NCBI GenBank assembly: GCA_963576475.1
Contig: OY754964.1
Location: 50,135,473 to 50,199,472, forward strand
Length of the DNA stretch: 64,000 bases
Source of the DNA: Molanna angustata
Taxonomy: Eukaryota; Arthropoda; Insecta; Trichoptera; Molannidae
Direction of reading: 5' to 3'
The position numbers and the translations under genes were made by a program. This document shows, one piece after another, positions 29,101-39,211 of this stretch (position 1 is the first letter of the stretch; every line of letters starts with the position of its first letter). The notes under the pieces are model-generated. The model saw only the letters and a list, made by a program, of their open reading frames with translations, ran no database searches and was not told the origin of the DNA.

Positions 29101-32100
29101 ATACATGATCTAACTAATATATTGAAAAAAAAATTTTCCTTAGACATTGAGAAAAAATATTTTTACCAAAGATGACTCATGAATAGGTCTATCTATTTTT
29201 TTACCGCTCCTTAAAATTGGATTGGGACTTCAAGATGATAACGGACAAAATATATTAATATTTTTATTCACCTTTTTGTAATACATGATCTAACTAATAT
29301 ATTGAAAAAAAATTTTTCCTTAGACATTGAGAAAAAATATTTTTATCAGAGATGACTCATGAATAGGTCTATCTATTTTTTAACCGCTCCTTAAAATTGG
29401 ATTGGGACTTCAAGATGATAACGGACAAAATATATTAATATTTTTATTCACTTATTTGTCATACATGATCCAACAAATATATCGAAAAAAAAATTTTCTT
29501 TAGACATTGAGAAAAAATATTTTTATAAGAGATGACTCATGAATAGGTCTATCTATTTTTTAACCGCTGCTTAAAATTGGATTGGGACTTCAATATGATA
29601 ACTGACAAAATATATGAATATTTTTTATTCACCTATTTGTGATACATGATCTAACTAAAATATTGAAAAAAAATTTTTCCTTAGACATTGAGAAAAAATA
29701 TTTTTATCAGAGATGAATCATGAAAACTTCTATCTATTTTTTCATTGTTCCTTAAAATTGGATTGGGACTTCAATATGATAACTGTCAAAATATATTTAT
29801 ATTTTTTATTCACCTATTTGTGATACATGATCTAACTAATATATTGAAAAAAAAATTTTCCTTAGACATTGAGAAAAAATATTTTTACCAGAGATGACTC
29901 ATGAATAGGTCTATCTATTTTTTTACCGCTCCTTAAAGTTGGATTGGGACTTCAAGATGATAACGGACAAAATATATTAATATTTTTATTCACCTTTTTG
30001 TAATACATGATCTAACTAATATATTGAAAAAAAAATTTTCCTTAGACATTGAGAAAAAATATTTTTATCAGAGATGACTCATGAATAGATCTATCTATTT
30101 TTTAACCGCTGCTTAAAATTGGATTGGGACTTCAATATGATAACTGACAAAATATATGAATATTTTTTATTCACCTATTTGTGATACATGATCTAACTAA
30201 AATATTGAAAAAAAAATTTTCCTTAGACATTGAGAAAAAATATTTTTATCAAAGATGACTCATGAATAGGTCTATCTATTTTTATACCGCTCCTCAAAAT
30301 TGGATTGGGACTTCAATATGATAACTGACAAAATATATTATTATTTTTATTCACTTATTTGTCATACATGATCCAACAAATATATCGAGAAAAAAATTTT
30401 CTTAAGACATTGAGAAAAAATATTTTTATTAGAGATGACCCATGAACAGGTCTATCTATTTTTTTACCGAACCTTAAAAATTGGATTGGGACTTCAATAT
30501 GATAACTGTCAAAATATATTTATATTTTTTATTCACCTATTTGTGATACATGATCTAACTAATATATTGAAAAAAAATTTTTCCTTAGACATTGAGAAAA
30601 AATATTTTTATCACAGATGACTCATGAATAGGTCTATCTATTTTTTTACTGCTCCTTAAAATGTGATTGGGACTTCAATATGATAACTGACAAAATATAT
30701 TAATATTTTTATTCACCTTTTTGTAATACATGATCTAACTAATATATTGAAAAAAAATTTTTCGTTAGACATTGAGGAAAAATATTTTTATCAGAGATGA
30801 ATCATGAAAACTTCTGTCTATTTTTTCATCGCTCCTTAAAATTGGATTGGGACTTCAATATGATAACTGTCAAAATATATTTATATTTTTTATTCACCTA
30901 TTTGTGATACATGATCTAACTAATATATTGAAAAAAAAATTTTCCTTAGACATTGAGAAAAAATATTTTTATTGATGACTCATGAATAGGTCTATCTATT
31001 TTTTTACCGCTCCTTAAAATTGGATTGGGACTTCAATATAATAACTGACAAAATATATTAATATATTTTTTATTCACCTATTTGTGATACATGATCTAAC
31101 TAAAATATTGAAAAAAAAATTTTCCTTAGACATTGAGAAAAAATATTTTTATCAAAGATGACTCATGAATAGGTCTATCTATTTTTATACCGCTCCTCAA
31201 AATTGGATTGGGACTTCAATATGATAACTGACAAAATATATTAATATTTTTATTCACCTTTTTGTAATACATGATCTAACTAATATATTGAAAAAAAATT
31301 TTTCCTTAGACATTGAGAAAAAATATTTTAATCAGAGATGACTCATGAATAGGTCTATCTATTGTTTTACTGCTCCTCAAAATTGGATTGGGACTTCAAT
31401 ATGATAACTGACAAAATATATGAATATTTTTTATTCACCTTTTTGTGATACATGATCTAACTAATATATTGAAAAAAAATTTTTCCTTAGACATTGAGAA
31501 AAAATATTTTTACCAGAGATGACTTATGAATAGGTCTATCTATTTTTTTACCGCTCTTTAAAATTGGATTGGGACTTCAATATGATAACTGACAAAATAT
31601 ATTAATATTTTTATTCACCTTTTTGTAATACATGATCTAACTAATATATTGAAAAAAAATTTTTCATTAGACATTGAGAAAAAATATTTTTATCAGAGAT
31701 GACTCATGAATAGGTCTATCTATTGTTTTACTGCTCCTCAAAATTGGATTGGGACTTCAATATGATAACTGACAAAATATATGAATATTTTTTATTCACC
31801 TTTTTGTGATACATGATCTAACTAATATATTGAAAAAAAATTTTTCCTTAGACATTGAGAAAAAATATTTTTACCAGAGATGGCTCATGAATAGGTCTAT
31901 CTATTTTTTAACCGATCTTTAAAATTGGATTGGGACTTCAATATGATAACTGACAAAATATATTAATATTTTGATTCACTTATTTGTGATACATGATCCA
32001 ACAAATATATCGAAAAAAAAAATTTCTTTAGACATTGAGAAAAAATATTTTTATCTGAGATGACCCATGAACAGGTCTATCTATTTTTTCACCGCTCCTT

Positions 32101-32668
32101 AAAATTGGATTGGGACTACAATTTAATAACTGACAAAATATATTAATATATTTTTTATTCACCTATTTGTGATACATGATCTAACGAATATATCGAAAAA
32201 AAAAATTTCCTTTAACATTGAGAAAAAATATTTTTATCAGTGATGATCCATGAATAGGTCTATTTATTTTTTTACCGCTCCTTAAAATTGGATTGGGACT
32301 TCAAGATCATAACGGACAAACTATATTAACAATATTTTTTATTCGCCTATTTGTGATTTTTTATTCGCCTATTCGCCTATTATCTAACGAATATATCGAA
32401 ATAAAAATATCCTTAGACATTGAGAAATTTTTTTTTTATCAGAGATGACCCATGAATAGGTTTATCTATTTTATCGCCGCTTCTTAAAATTGGATTGGGA
32501 TTTTAAGATGATAACTGACAAAATATATTAACAATATTTTTTATTCACCTATTTGTGATGCATGATCTAACGAATATGTCGAAAAAAAAATTCCTTAGAC
32601 ATTGATTAAAAATATTTTAAAAAGAGATGACCCATGAAAAGGCCTATTTATTTTTTCACCGCTCCTTA

Positions 32669-32752
32669 TAAAGAATAAAAGAATTCATACTGCAAATGTC
32701 AAACACGTAATGTCAAAAGCAGTTGTTTTATACAGCAAACATATTCAAATAA
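32669..32752. other. ~85 bp non-satellite insertion in the last monomers of array 2
   Basis: Satellite sequence breaks after ACCGCTCCTTATAAAG and resumes at AAATTGGATTCTGAT. The inserted text (AATTCATACTGCAAATGTCA, AGCAGTTGTTTTATACAGC) is unlike the satellite and I do not recognise it. Confidence 0.7.
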
Positions 32753-33009
32753 ATTGGATTCTGATTTTAAGATGATAACTGACAAAATATACTAGGAATA
32801 TTTTTTCTTCACCTATTTGTGATGCATGGTCTAACGAATATATCGAAAAAAAAATTCTTAGACATCGAGAAAAAACTAATTAGGTGTTGTTTGTTCAAAC
32901 TTTTAAATTTGTATTATTTTGACACTCGGTTTTCTTTTCCTACCACAATAACAGGGACATGGCATGATGGAGTGAAATTGTACTTATATCCTCGTTTAAT
33001 TTTTTTAAG

Positions 33010-33127
33010 ATCGATAACGATAACGATAACGTCGTTTCTGTCGTTATAACGTCGTTTTTTTCTATCGTTATAATATCGTTATAACGACGTTATAACGTCG
33101 TTATAGCGTCGTTATAACGATCGAACG
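33010..33127. repeat. AACG/CGTTATAACG palindromic simple repeat
   Basis: The tract starts with (GATAAC)n and passes into repeated CGTTATAACGACGTTATAAC-type units, ending in GAACGTTCGACGAACGTTC. Every unit is self-complementary, so the tract could form cruciform or hairpin structures. It abuts the 5' end of the Penelope-like fragment. Confidence 0.9.
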
Positions 33128-33142
33128 TTCGACGAACGTTCC

Positions 33143-33625
33143 AAACTTCAGCCACCTGAAAAAAGTGGAGTTTATAGAATAACATGTGGTGACTGTAACG
33201 AAAACTACATAGGACAGACCTCACGAAACCTAAATATAAGAATTAACGAACACAGAAGATGCTTAAACAACAATAATTTCTCAGAATTTGCTAACCACAT
33301 TATCCAAACTAATCACTCTTTCAATAACCACGAACTAAAACTATTGCACGAAAAAAAACGTAAAGGATACCGACTTAACAACTACGAAACACTCGAAATA
33401 CATAAACACATAAATTCCGGCATAAAACTTATAAATAACCATACCTTTCATAACACTTCTCCAATACTTAATATATTCCCCATCAAAAACAAAAACATTA
33501 CACAATACTCCCCTCCCCCTACTAACCCAACCAACCCTCAACCACCACCCCCCTCGCTTCACAGACAAATACTCACAAATTCAACATGTGGAAGGACAGC
33601 GCTTCCGAAACATGTCGCGAAGTGA
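33143..33625 (+). pseudogene. Penelope-like element: C-terminal GIY-YIG endonuclease fragment
   Basis: The frame reads KLQPPEKSGVYRITCGDCNE, then NYIGQTSRNLNIRINEHRR, then HIIQTNHSFNNHELKLLHEK and YRLNNYETLEIHKH, ending at TGA 33623-33625. SGVY...CGDC...YIGQT...R..EH is the GIY-YIG nuclease core of Penelope-like retroelements, with the characteristic Cys pair between the GVY and YIG motifs. In the family this domain nicks target DNA and is fused behind a reverse transcriptase. Here the RT is absent: homology starts abruptly at about 33143, beside the AACG repeat, so the copy is 5'-truncated. The nuclease frame itself is open. The last ~45 residues are Pro/Thr/Asn-rich (C-rich DNA, 33510-33555) and lie over the presumed 3' terminal region. 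That region contains a stem GGAAG...CTTCC followed by GAAAC at 33590-33610, similar in layout to the motifs at 49586 and 60973. Confidence 0.88.
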
Positions 33626-33687
33626 CTCAAAAAACAAGTGGTTTATAGCTAATTTATAATTCAAATATTGTTGATACTTAGTGGGTT

Positions 33688-33898
33688 TGTTCAGCGCGCA
33701 CACGGGAAGGTTTAAAAATTAAATTTTATTTGTTTATTTAATATCTCACACAATAATTTACAAAAAATATCTATTTGGGATTGTCATTGAATTTTATGGA
33801 TTCGTTCAGCGCATAGCAGAAAACGTATTTGAAGTTTAATTTAATTATTTAACTTCTTTCAAAAAAGTTATTGAAAAATTATCTATTTGGTATTGCAA
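33688..33898 (+). repeat. Two-copy degenerate tandem repeat (~105 bp)
   Basis: The wording TTGTTCAGCGCGCA, then ATTTAAT, then AATATCTATTTGGGATTG at 33690-33783 is repeated as ATTCGTTCAGCGCATAGCAG, then TTTAATT, then AATTATCTATTTGGTATTG at 33800-33897. It follows the Penelope-like fragment and may belong to its terminal region. Confidence 0.6.
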
Positions 33899-35080
33899 GA
33901 AAATTTTAAATAAAAATAAATAACATAAATAAATCAAGGATCAAATAAATAAATAAGGAAAAATTAAGAAAAAATACCATATAAATAAATAAATAAATAA
34001 ATAAATCAATGATCGAACAAGTAAAAAAATGAGTAAAGAAATAAATAAGTGAAGAAATAAATAAATAAGTACATAAATCAAAAAATAATAAGAAAAACTC
34101 CAAAAAATCATTTAACAGGCAGGACAACGTCTGCCGTGTTTTACTAGTATGGTATAAAAAGAATATATAACTAAAAATCTCTATCATATGGTTATGTCTA
34201 ATGCCTATATGTAGAAACGTGCGGAAGTGTAGTGCGTGTGTTATAAAGTGCTAAGTGTAGCAGAACTGATTCTAAAATATATTTTTTTTAAATTTAAATA
34301 TGTAATGAGAGTAATAAGAATTGTCTTTTTCTCGTCTGTGTACTTTGGTGCTAATCGTATGTATGTAGTGAGAATTTGAAATAGTTCTTAATAAATTATT
34401 CATATATGTAGAAGATTGGCGTTTGTCACATAGGTACCTTCGCTTATTGACAAATAAAAGTGATTTGATGTAATTGTGTTGTAAAGATGAAAAGACCAAA
34501 CAGAGCCCAAAAATAAACGTAGGTATGCAAATAATTTGAAATGGAAAATTGTTTTTTCTATGGAATTAAGAAAAACATTTACTTATATGTCGGGCTAAAA
34601 TAGATGATAAACTAAAGATAAAATATTATTTAATCAGTGTTACCAACATATTAATGTAAATGTTCATTTAGTAATTTAGTCCTCAAAGTATGTATTTGAG
34701 TGGAAAATTTGTGTCAGATATTATAGTACCTACGTATGCAGACACTATACTCTCCACTACGCATACTCCAGTTAGAGTAAATAATTGTTTCGTTGTTATT
34801 TATGAGTCTCAACATTATTATAGGAGAGTAAAAAGGAAACACACATACCTATAGAAACACATGCAATATCAATATTTATTTATTTATTTTATTTTACCAA
34901 GGACAGCACACAGTACATGCATACAATTATTGAAATTAAATAAATAAAAATACAAAAATAACATATACCTCTTACGTACTATACCTAATATCAAAATAAT
35001 ACAACAAAAAAGTGTGAATTAGTGGGGTGCGCGCATGAGAGAAGAGTAATACATGTGTGAGTGAAAGAGATATCTAGAAA
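33899..35080. other. AT-rich spacer with AAAT-type low complexity
   Basis: The stretch 33900-34090 is (AAATAAAT)-rich. The remainder has no coding block or repeat boundary that I can support. Short ORFs here are composition-driven. Confidence 0.5.
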
Positions 35081-35152
35081 GAGTGTGAGTGTGTGGGTGT
35101 GTATGTGTGTGTGTGTGTGTGTGTGTGAGAGAGGGTGTGCATGTGTGTGTAG
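35081..35152. repeat. (TG)n microsatellite
   Basis: A short TG tract with GAGAGAGGG interruptions. Confidence 0.95.
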
Positions 35153-35404
35153 ACGAACATATATTGACAGATTCATGAGTTGGGAAGAAAAAGAAAATAT
35201 ATTGAAAAAATAATATGGCAGTCATTATCTCAATTTCCACATGCAGAAGCTTTTTTATTTCTGTTATATTATTATAAAAATATACTTAGGATTACAGTAT
35301 AAACCTTGTATAATACAACTTAGATTTTTTGCCACAACCCTCTCATTCAAACCTACTCAGGGGGAAATTCAAATGAATAATACTGTTGTAACTATCCTTA
35401 TTTA

Positions 35405-36205
35405 TTTTTGTAGCCTTATAGTTACTACTGTATACATTATTTATAGCCGTATAGTGAAATAAATATACTCTATAAAAATACTGGTGTAACTACTGTATTT
35501 ATTATTTAAAGCCTTATAGTCACTTAACATTACCTACTGTTTAAATATTTAAAGCCGTATAGCAAAATAAATATACTGTTTAAAAATACTGTTCTAAATA
35601 CTGTTGTAAATATTTATAGCCGTATAGTCAACTAAATATATAGTTTAAAAAAAATGCCGTAACTACTGTATTTTATATTATTTATAGCCGTATAGTCAAA
35701 CAAACTGTATAAAAATATTCTTGTAACAATGTACTATATTTATTATTTAAAGCCGTATAGCAAAATAAATATACTGTTTAAAAATACTGTTGTAAATACT
35801 GTATATATTATTTATAGCCGTATAGTCAACTAAATATAATATAGTTTAAAAATACTGCTGTAACTACTGTATATTATATTATTTATAGCCGTATAGTCAA
35901 ACAAACTGTATAAAAATATTCTTGTAACTATGTACTATATTTATTATATACATATAGCCGTATAGTCAAATAAATATACTGCTTAAAAATACTGTTGTAA
36001 CTACTGTTTATATTATTTATAGCCGTATAGTCAAATAAACTGTTTAAAAATACTGTTGTAACTACTGTATATATTATTTATAGCCGTAAAGTCAAATAAA
36101 CTGTATAAAAATATTCTTGTAACTATGTACTATATTTATTATTTATGGCCGTAAAGTCAAATAAATATACTGTTAAAAAATACTGTTGTAACTACTGTAT
36201 TTATT
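35405..36205 (+). repeat. ~65 bp tandem repeat, about 12 copies
   Basis: The landmark AGCCGTATAGTCAAATAAA recurs with GCC at 35446, 35511, 35554, 35619, 35687, 35752, 35817, 35888, 35957, 36022, 36083 and 36148. Spacing is mostly 65 bp (range 43-71). Each unit then reads ACTGTTTAAAAATACTG and TTGTAACTACTGTATAT. The two sub-blocks (AAAATACTGTTG and AAAATATTCTTG) alternate in part, which suggests a dimeric history. There is no coding potential. Confidence 0.93.
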
Positions 36206-37050
36206 ATTTTAATTTATTTATTAAGAGAAATAACAATTACACATACACATTTTTGTTTTATAAATAATAAAGTTGATTTATATGTGCAATCACAATATTT
36301 CCCATTATGAAGTATTTAGTATAGTTTGTAATACACAAGAATGACTATTGAATACCAAGATAATATGCTAACGAATAGATTTATGGTGAGTGAGACATCA
36401 ACGACGATTTAGTTGTTGAATATAATACAAAATTATAATAAAAACACACTGTAGTAGAAGGTGAATATGTAAATATTTGCATCCGTTTATAATGGCTTCG
36501 TGTTGGACATCAATAAATAATCCAAGTGTGAAATGAGCTTTGCTTTATAATGCATGCACCCAGTAGGGACTTGTGAAAAATAAGCTTTGATTTCTATCGG
36601 GAGTGAAAAAAAAAACACAGTCGTAGGTAATGTTTGCCTCCAACGGTAACTCTGTATTTTCTTTTGAAAACTCCGTTATTGCCGTCGTCGGGTGGCTGGT
36701 GTATTTTTTCACCATTTATCATAAAAAAGTCGTTTTTCACTGTCACTTTTCCACCAGTATTCCTAAAAGTATGTTCAATAACTCTATTATTTATTTAGTT
36801 TTATAATTAATTATGATCTTTTTACGATGTTAATTTTGTCGACGGTCAATTTTTGGTGAAACATTAGATATTGTAACAAAGAAAACCCGTCTCATACCAG
36901 CAGTTTGCTGGCTGGGGTCCATAATTATATAAATTGTGTTAAACATGTCTATATTTTTTAAGATTATATCATATTATCACTATACACAAAATTATTTATA
37001 AAACTTTATTAGACGAAGATTATAAAAACATGTGGCGCGCTTCTGTCAAA
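36206..37050. other. Spacer upstream of the LINE promoter region
   Basis: AT-rich DNA with one moderately GC-rich piece (36640-36780). No ORF or family motif is recognised. The boundary between host DNA and the LINE 5' end could not be located here. Confidence 0.45.
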
Positions 37051-37057
37051 TGCGCAG

Positions 37058-37137
37058 CCAATCAGGGATGTCCGCTCGCCTCGACCAATCGCCATACGAG
37101 GAACATTCTAGAAGACACAACGGACTCAGTATATAAA
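37058..37137 (+). promoter_or_regulatory. Heat-shock-type promoter cassette: CCAAT boxes, HSE and TATA box
   Basis: In order there are CCAAT at 37058-37062 and 37085-37089, then GAACATTCTAGAA at 37101-37113, then TATATAAAA at 37130-37138. The middle element fits the three-unit heat-shock element GAAnnTTCnnGAA without a mismatch. Spacing (HSE to TATA about 16 bp) is that of insect hsp70-type promoters, which would start transcription at about 37160-37165. The patch is also locally GC-richer than its surroundings. It drives either the LINE downstream (ORF1 ATG at 37855) or a host heat-shock transcript into which the LINE inserted. The sequence alone does not decide between these. Confidence 0.65.
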
Positions 37138-37854
37138 ATTGGTTCTCAAATTATTATAGTGTAAGATCCCTCACTTTGTACGTCATTTTGTATAGTACAA
37201 CATTTATACTTAAGTAATTGCAACGATCTCCGAATACCACTACTCAGGGTTAACATTATACAATAGTTGTTACCTGCTGTGTCATCCTTTTACAAAACAA
37301 AAAACAGCCTTTGCTCCTGATCTATTACAAACACAAAAGCGTAGGTACGTTTCATTGTTTTTGGTACAAACGTACAATAGGCATCGTGACATATCCATTT
37401 TTCAAGCAGACAGAAAGAACTCTACGTCAAAATCACAAATATACTGGTCAGCTGTAATCGACTGAGATGATATGAATATATCACTTCGTCATAGACATCA
37501 AGCTGTAAACAGTGTTTCGTTGTGCTCTTAAGTATTTTCTAAAACTTATGTAGTAATCTTTAAAATAACTGTATTGAGTATGTGTGAATGTGTATAAGTG
37601 CAAAATTGTCATTGGATACATGTGTCGTTTTTGTGAAGTGCTTATTGCTTTTCCAATTAATCACACTTTAAAAAATATTTAACAAACATTAATCGACAAA
37701 GTGTATTATTGTTACAAGTCCACATCAATGAACATAGTATTGCTTCCTGTGATCGTTCGATCAGTGCAAATCTGTGATAAAGTTTTGTCTTGGAATTGAT
37801 TATTATTTTTTTTTTCTTTTAAAATCAAATTTTCGAGACGTACACAATAAAGCG

Positions 37855-38991
37855 ATGGAATGCAATCACTGCAAAGCAACCCTAAGTCCAAAAAAAACAA
37901 GTCTAAAATGTAGCAGATGTTATTGTTCTTATCACTATGGATGTGTCGGAACAACTTTGGAAAACTTTAAAAAGATGTCGAAAATGTACAGAGATCAATG
38001 GAAGTGCAAAAGTTGTTTAAAAAAGGATCCAAGACTGACACCTGTAATTCATCAGCCTCCATCGTCGGATACCCCACCACGTCAAGTTTCGCCAAATAGT
38101 GAGCTATGCCCACTTGAAGACACCCAAACTCCATCCCATTCCATTCTACCCCATGACACTACACCAAAACATACAAATTCAATGGAAGACAATATCGCTA
38201 CTATACTTGTGGAAATCTCTAAAATAAGAAAGGAATTTAAATCAGAATTGTCTTCCCTGAAAAGCGAAATATGTAAATCAATAGAATTCTGTTCAAACCA
38301 AATTGATGACGTGGACAAACGAGTTACAGAAATGGATAAAAAAATTAAAAAATTTGAAAATCTTGAAGAGGAATTAAACACCATAAAAAATGAACTAAAC
38401 CAACAAAAAGACTCATTGAACCAACAAGAACAGTGGCAACGCTCAAAAAATATAGAAATTCACGGACTTCCAAATACAAATGAAACCAATATGAACGACG
38501 TTATCAAAAATTTAGGCAGAATTTACAATATTGAACTGAACGAGGGTGAACTCGAAGATTTATACACTATAACCCTACCGACCAATACCAGTACCAATCT
38601 CACAGCCAGTCACCATAGTGTTGACCAATCCCGACCGTCGCAGTTATCAGTTGCTGGACACACACACACTGAAGACAATACAAAACGAACAATCCATGTA
38701 CTTCGCTTACGGAGCAAACAGAAGAGAGACCTACTAATAAAGGAGGCACGGCGCCATAAGGGTCTCACTGCTGCAAACTTAGGTTTTACTAACTCCGTCG
38801 GCCCAATCTATGTCAACGTTAATTTAACCAAATACAACAGAAATTTATACAAAAAATCTCGTGATATAGCTAAAAAAACACAATACAAATACTCGTGGGT
38901 CAATTCTAATGGTATTATACACGTGCGCGCAACAGATAATTCTAAAATTATAAAAATATTAAATGACAATGATTTGAACAGAATTATTTGA
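37855..38991 (+). CDS. LINE ORF1 protein: PHD finger, coiled coil, FP25K/L1-type RNA-binding domain
   Basis: This is a 378-residue ORF1 that should bind the element's RNA and help form the retrotransposition RNP. I start at ATG 37855 because the zinc finger begins there. The frame stays open upstream to about 37774, but without an ATG. Residues 3-54 form a C4HC3 PHD finger (C3, C6, C19, C22, H27, C30, C51, C54). Residues about 60-110 are a Pro/Ser/Thr-rich linker. Residues about 112-192 are heptad-rich coiled coil, likely for multimerisation. Residues about 197-375 resemble the FP25K/L1-ORF1 type domain (SKNIEIHGLP at 197-206, KYNRNLYKKSR, YKYSWVNSNGIIHVR at 344-358). The reading frame is complete and ends at TGA 38989-38991. 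PHD-type ORF1 proteins are known from CR1/Jockey-group LINEs. The exact clade is not assigned. Confidence 0.88.
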   Translation: MECNHCKATLSPKKTSLKCSRCYCSYHYGCVGTTLENFKKMSKMYRDQWKCKSCLKKDPRLTPVIHQPPSSDTPPRQVSPNSELCPLEDTQTPSHSILPHDTTPKHTNSMEDNIATILVEISKIRKEFKSELSSLKSEICKSIEFCSNQIDDVDKRVTEMDKKIKKFENLEEELNTIKNELNQQKDSLNQQEQWQRSKNIEIHGLPNTNETNMNDVIKNLGRIYNIELNEGELEDLYTITLPTNTSTNLTASHHSVDQSRPSQLSVAGHTHTEDNTKRTIHVLRLRSKQKRDLLIKEARRHKGLTAANLGFTNSVGPIYVNVNLTKYNRNLYKKSRDIAKKTQYKYSWVNSNGIIHVRATDNSKIIKILNDNDLNRII

Positions 38992-39211
38992 CTGCTCTGC
39001 ACCATTTTTAAAACTCGAGACTTTTCAATTTTCTTTTTGCGGGTTATACAATATACAATATTCCGGGTAGTAATTTTAACATTTCTTCAATATAAAAATA
39101 TAATTATTATGTGTGTTATGTGTGGTAACTGGTTACAATTTAAATACAATGATTTTAAACGTATTAAGTGCTTGCAGTACAAAAAAAATGTGATTATACC
39201 AATCATACTAA

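Larger units (their letters stand above)
14395..32876 (-). repeat. Satellite array 2 (~180 bp monomer, about 100 copies, opposite orientation)
   Basis: This is the same satellite family as 1-4836 but as its reverse complement. Every unit reads GACATTGAGAAAAAATATTT, CAGAGATGACTCATGAATAG, GTCTATCTATTTTTTACCGC, AAAATTGGATTGGGACTTCA and GATAACGGACAAAATAT. GACATTGAG positions such as 14581, 14761, 14941, 15121, 15302 and 15483 give a period of 180-181 bp. Interior units are closely similar and form higher-order groups. A truncated monomer lies at about 16395-16410 (AAAAAATATT joined to GATAACTGAC). Units right of about 32,150 are increasingly divergent and interrupted. A 61-codon ORF recurs at 16053, 18692, 19594, 21583 and 22485. 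It reflects one monomer variant and is not a gene. Confidence 0.97.

Noticed and set aside
33906..34187. 93-codon Phe/Leu-rich minus-strand ORF resembling a membrane protein
   Set aside because: It comes from AAATAAAT low-complexity DNA. There is no domain, and the hydrophobicity is a composition effect.
38082..38384. Minus-strand 100-codon ORF within the LINE
   Set aside because: Antisense shadow of the well-supported ORF1. The same applies to 38808-39005, 39208-39462, 39703-39918 and 41437-41640.
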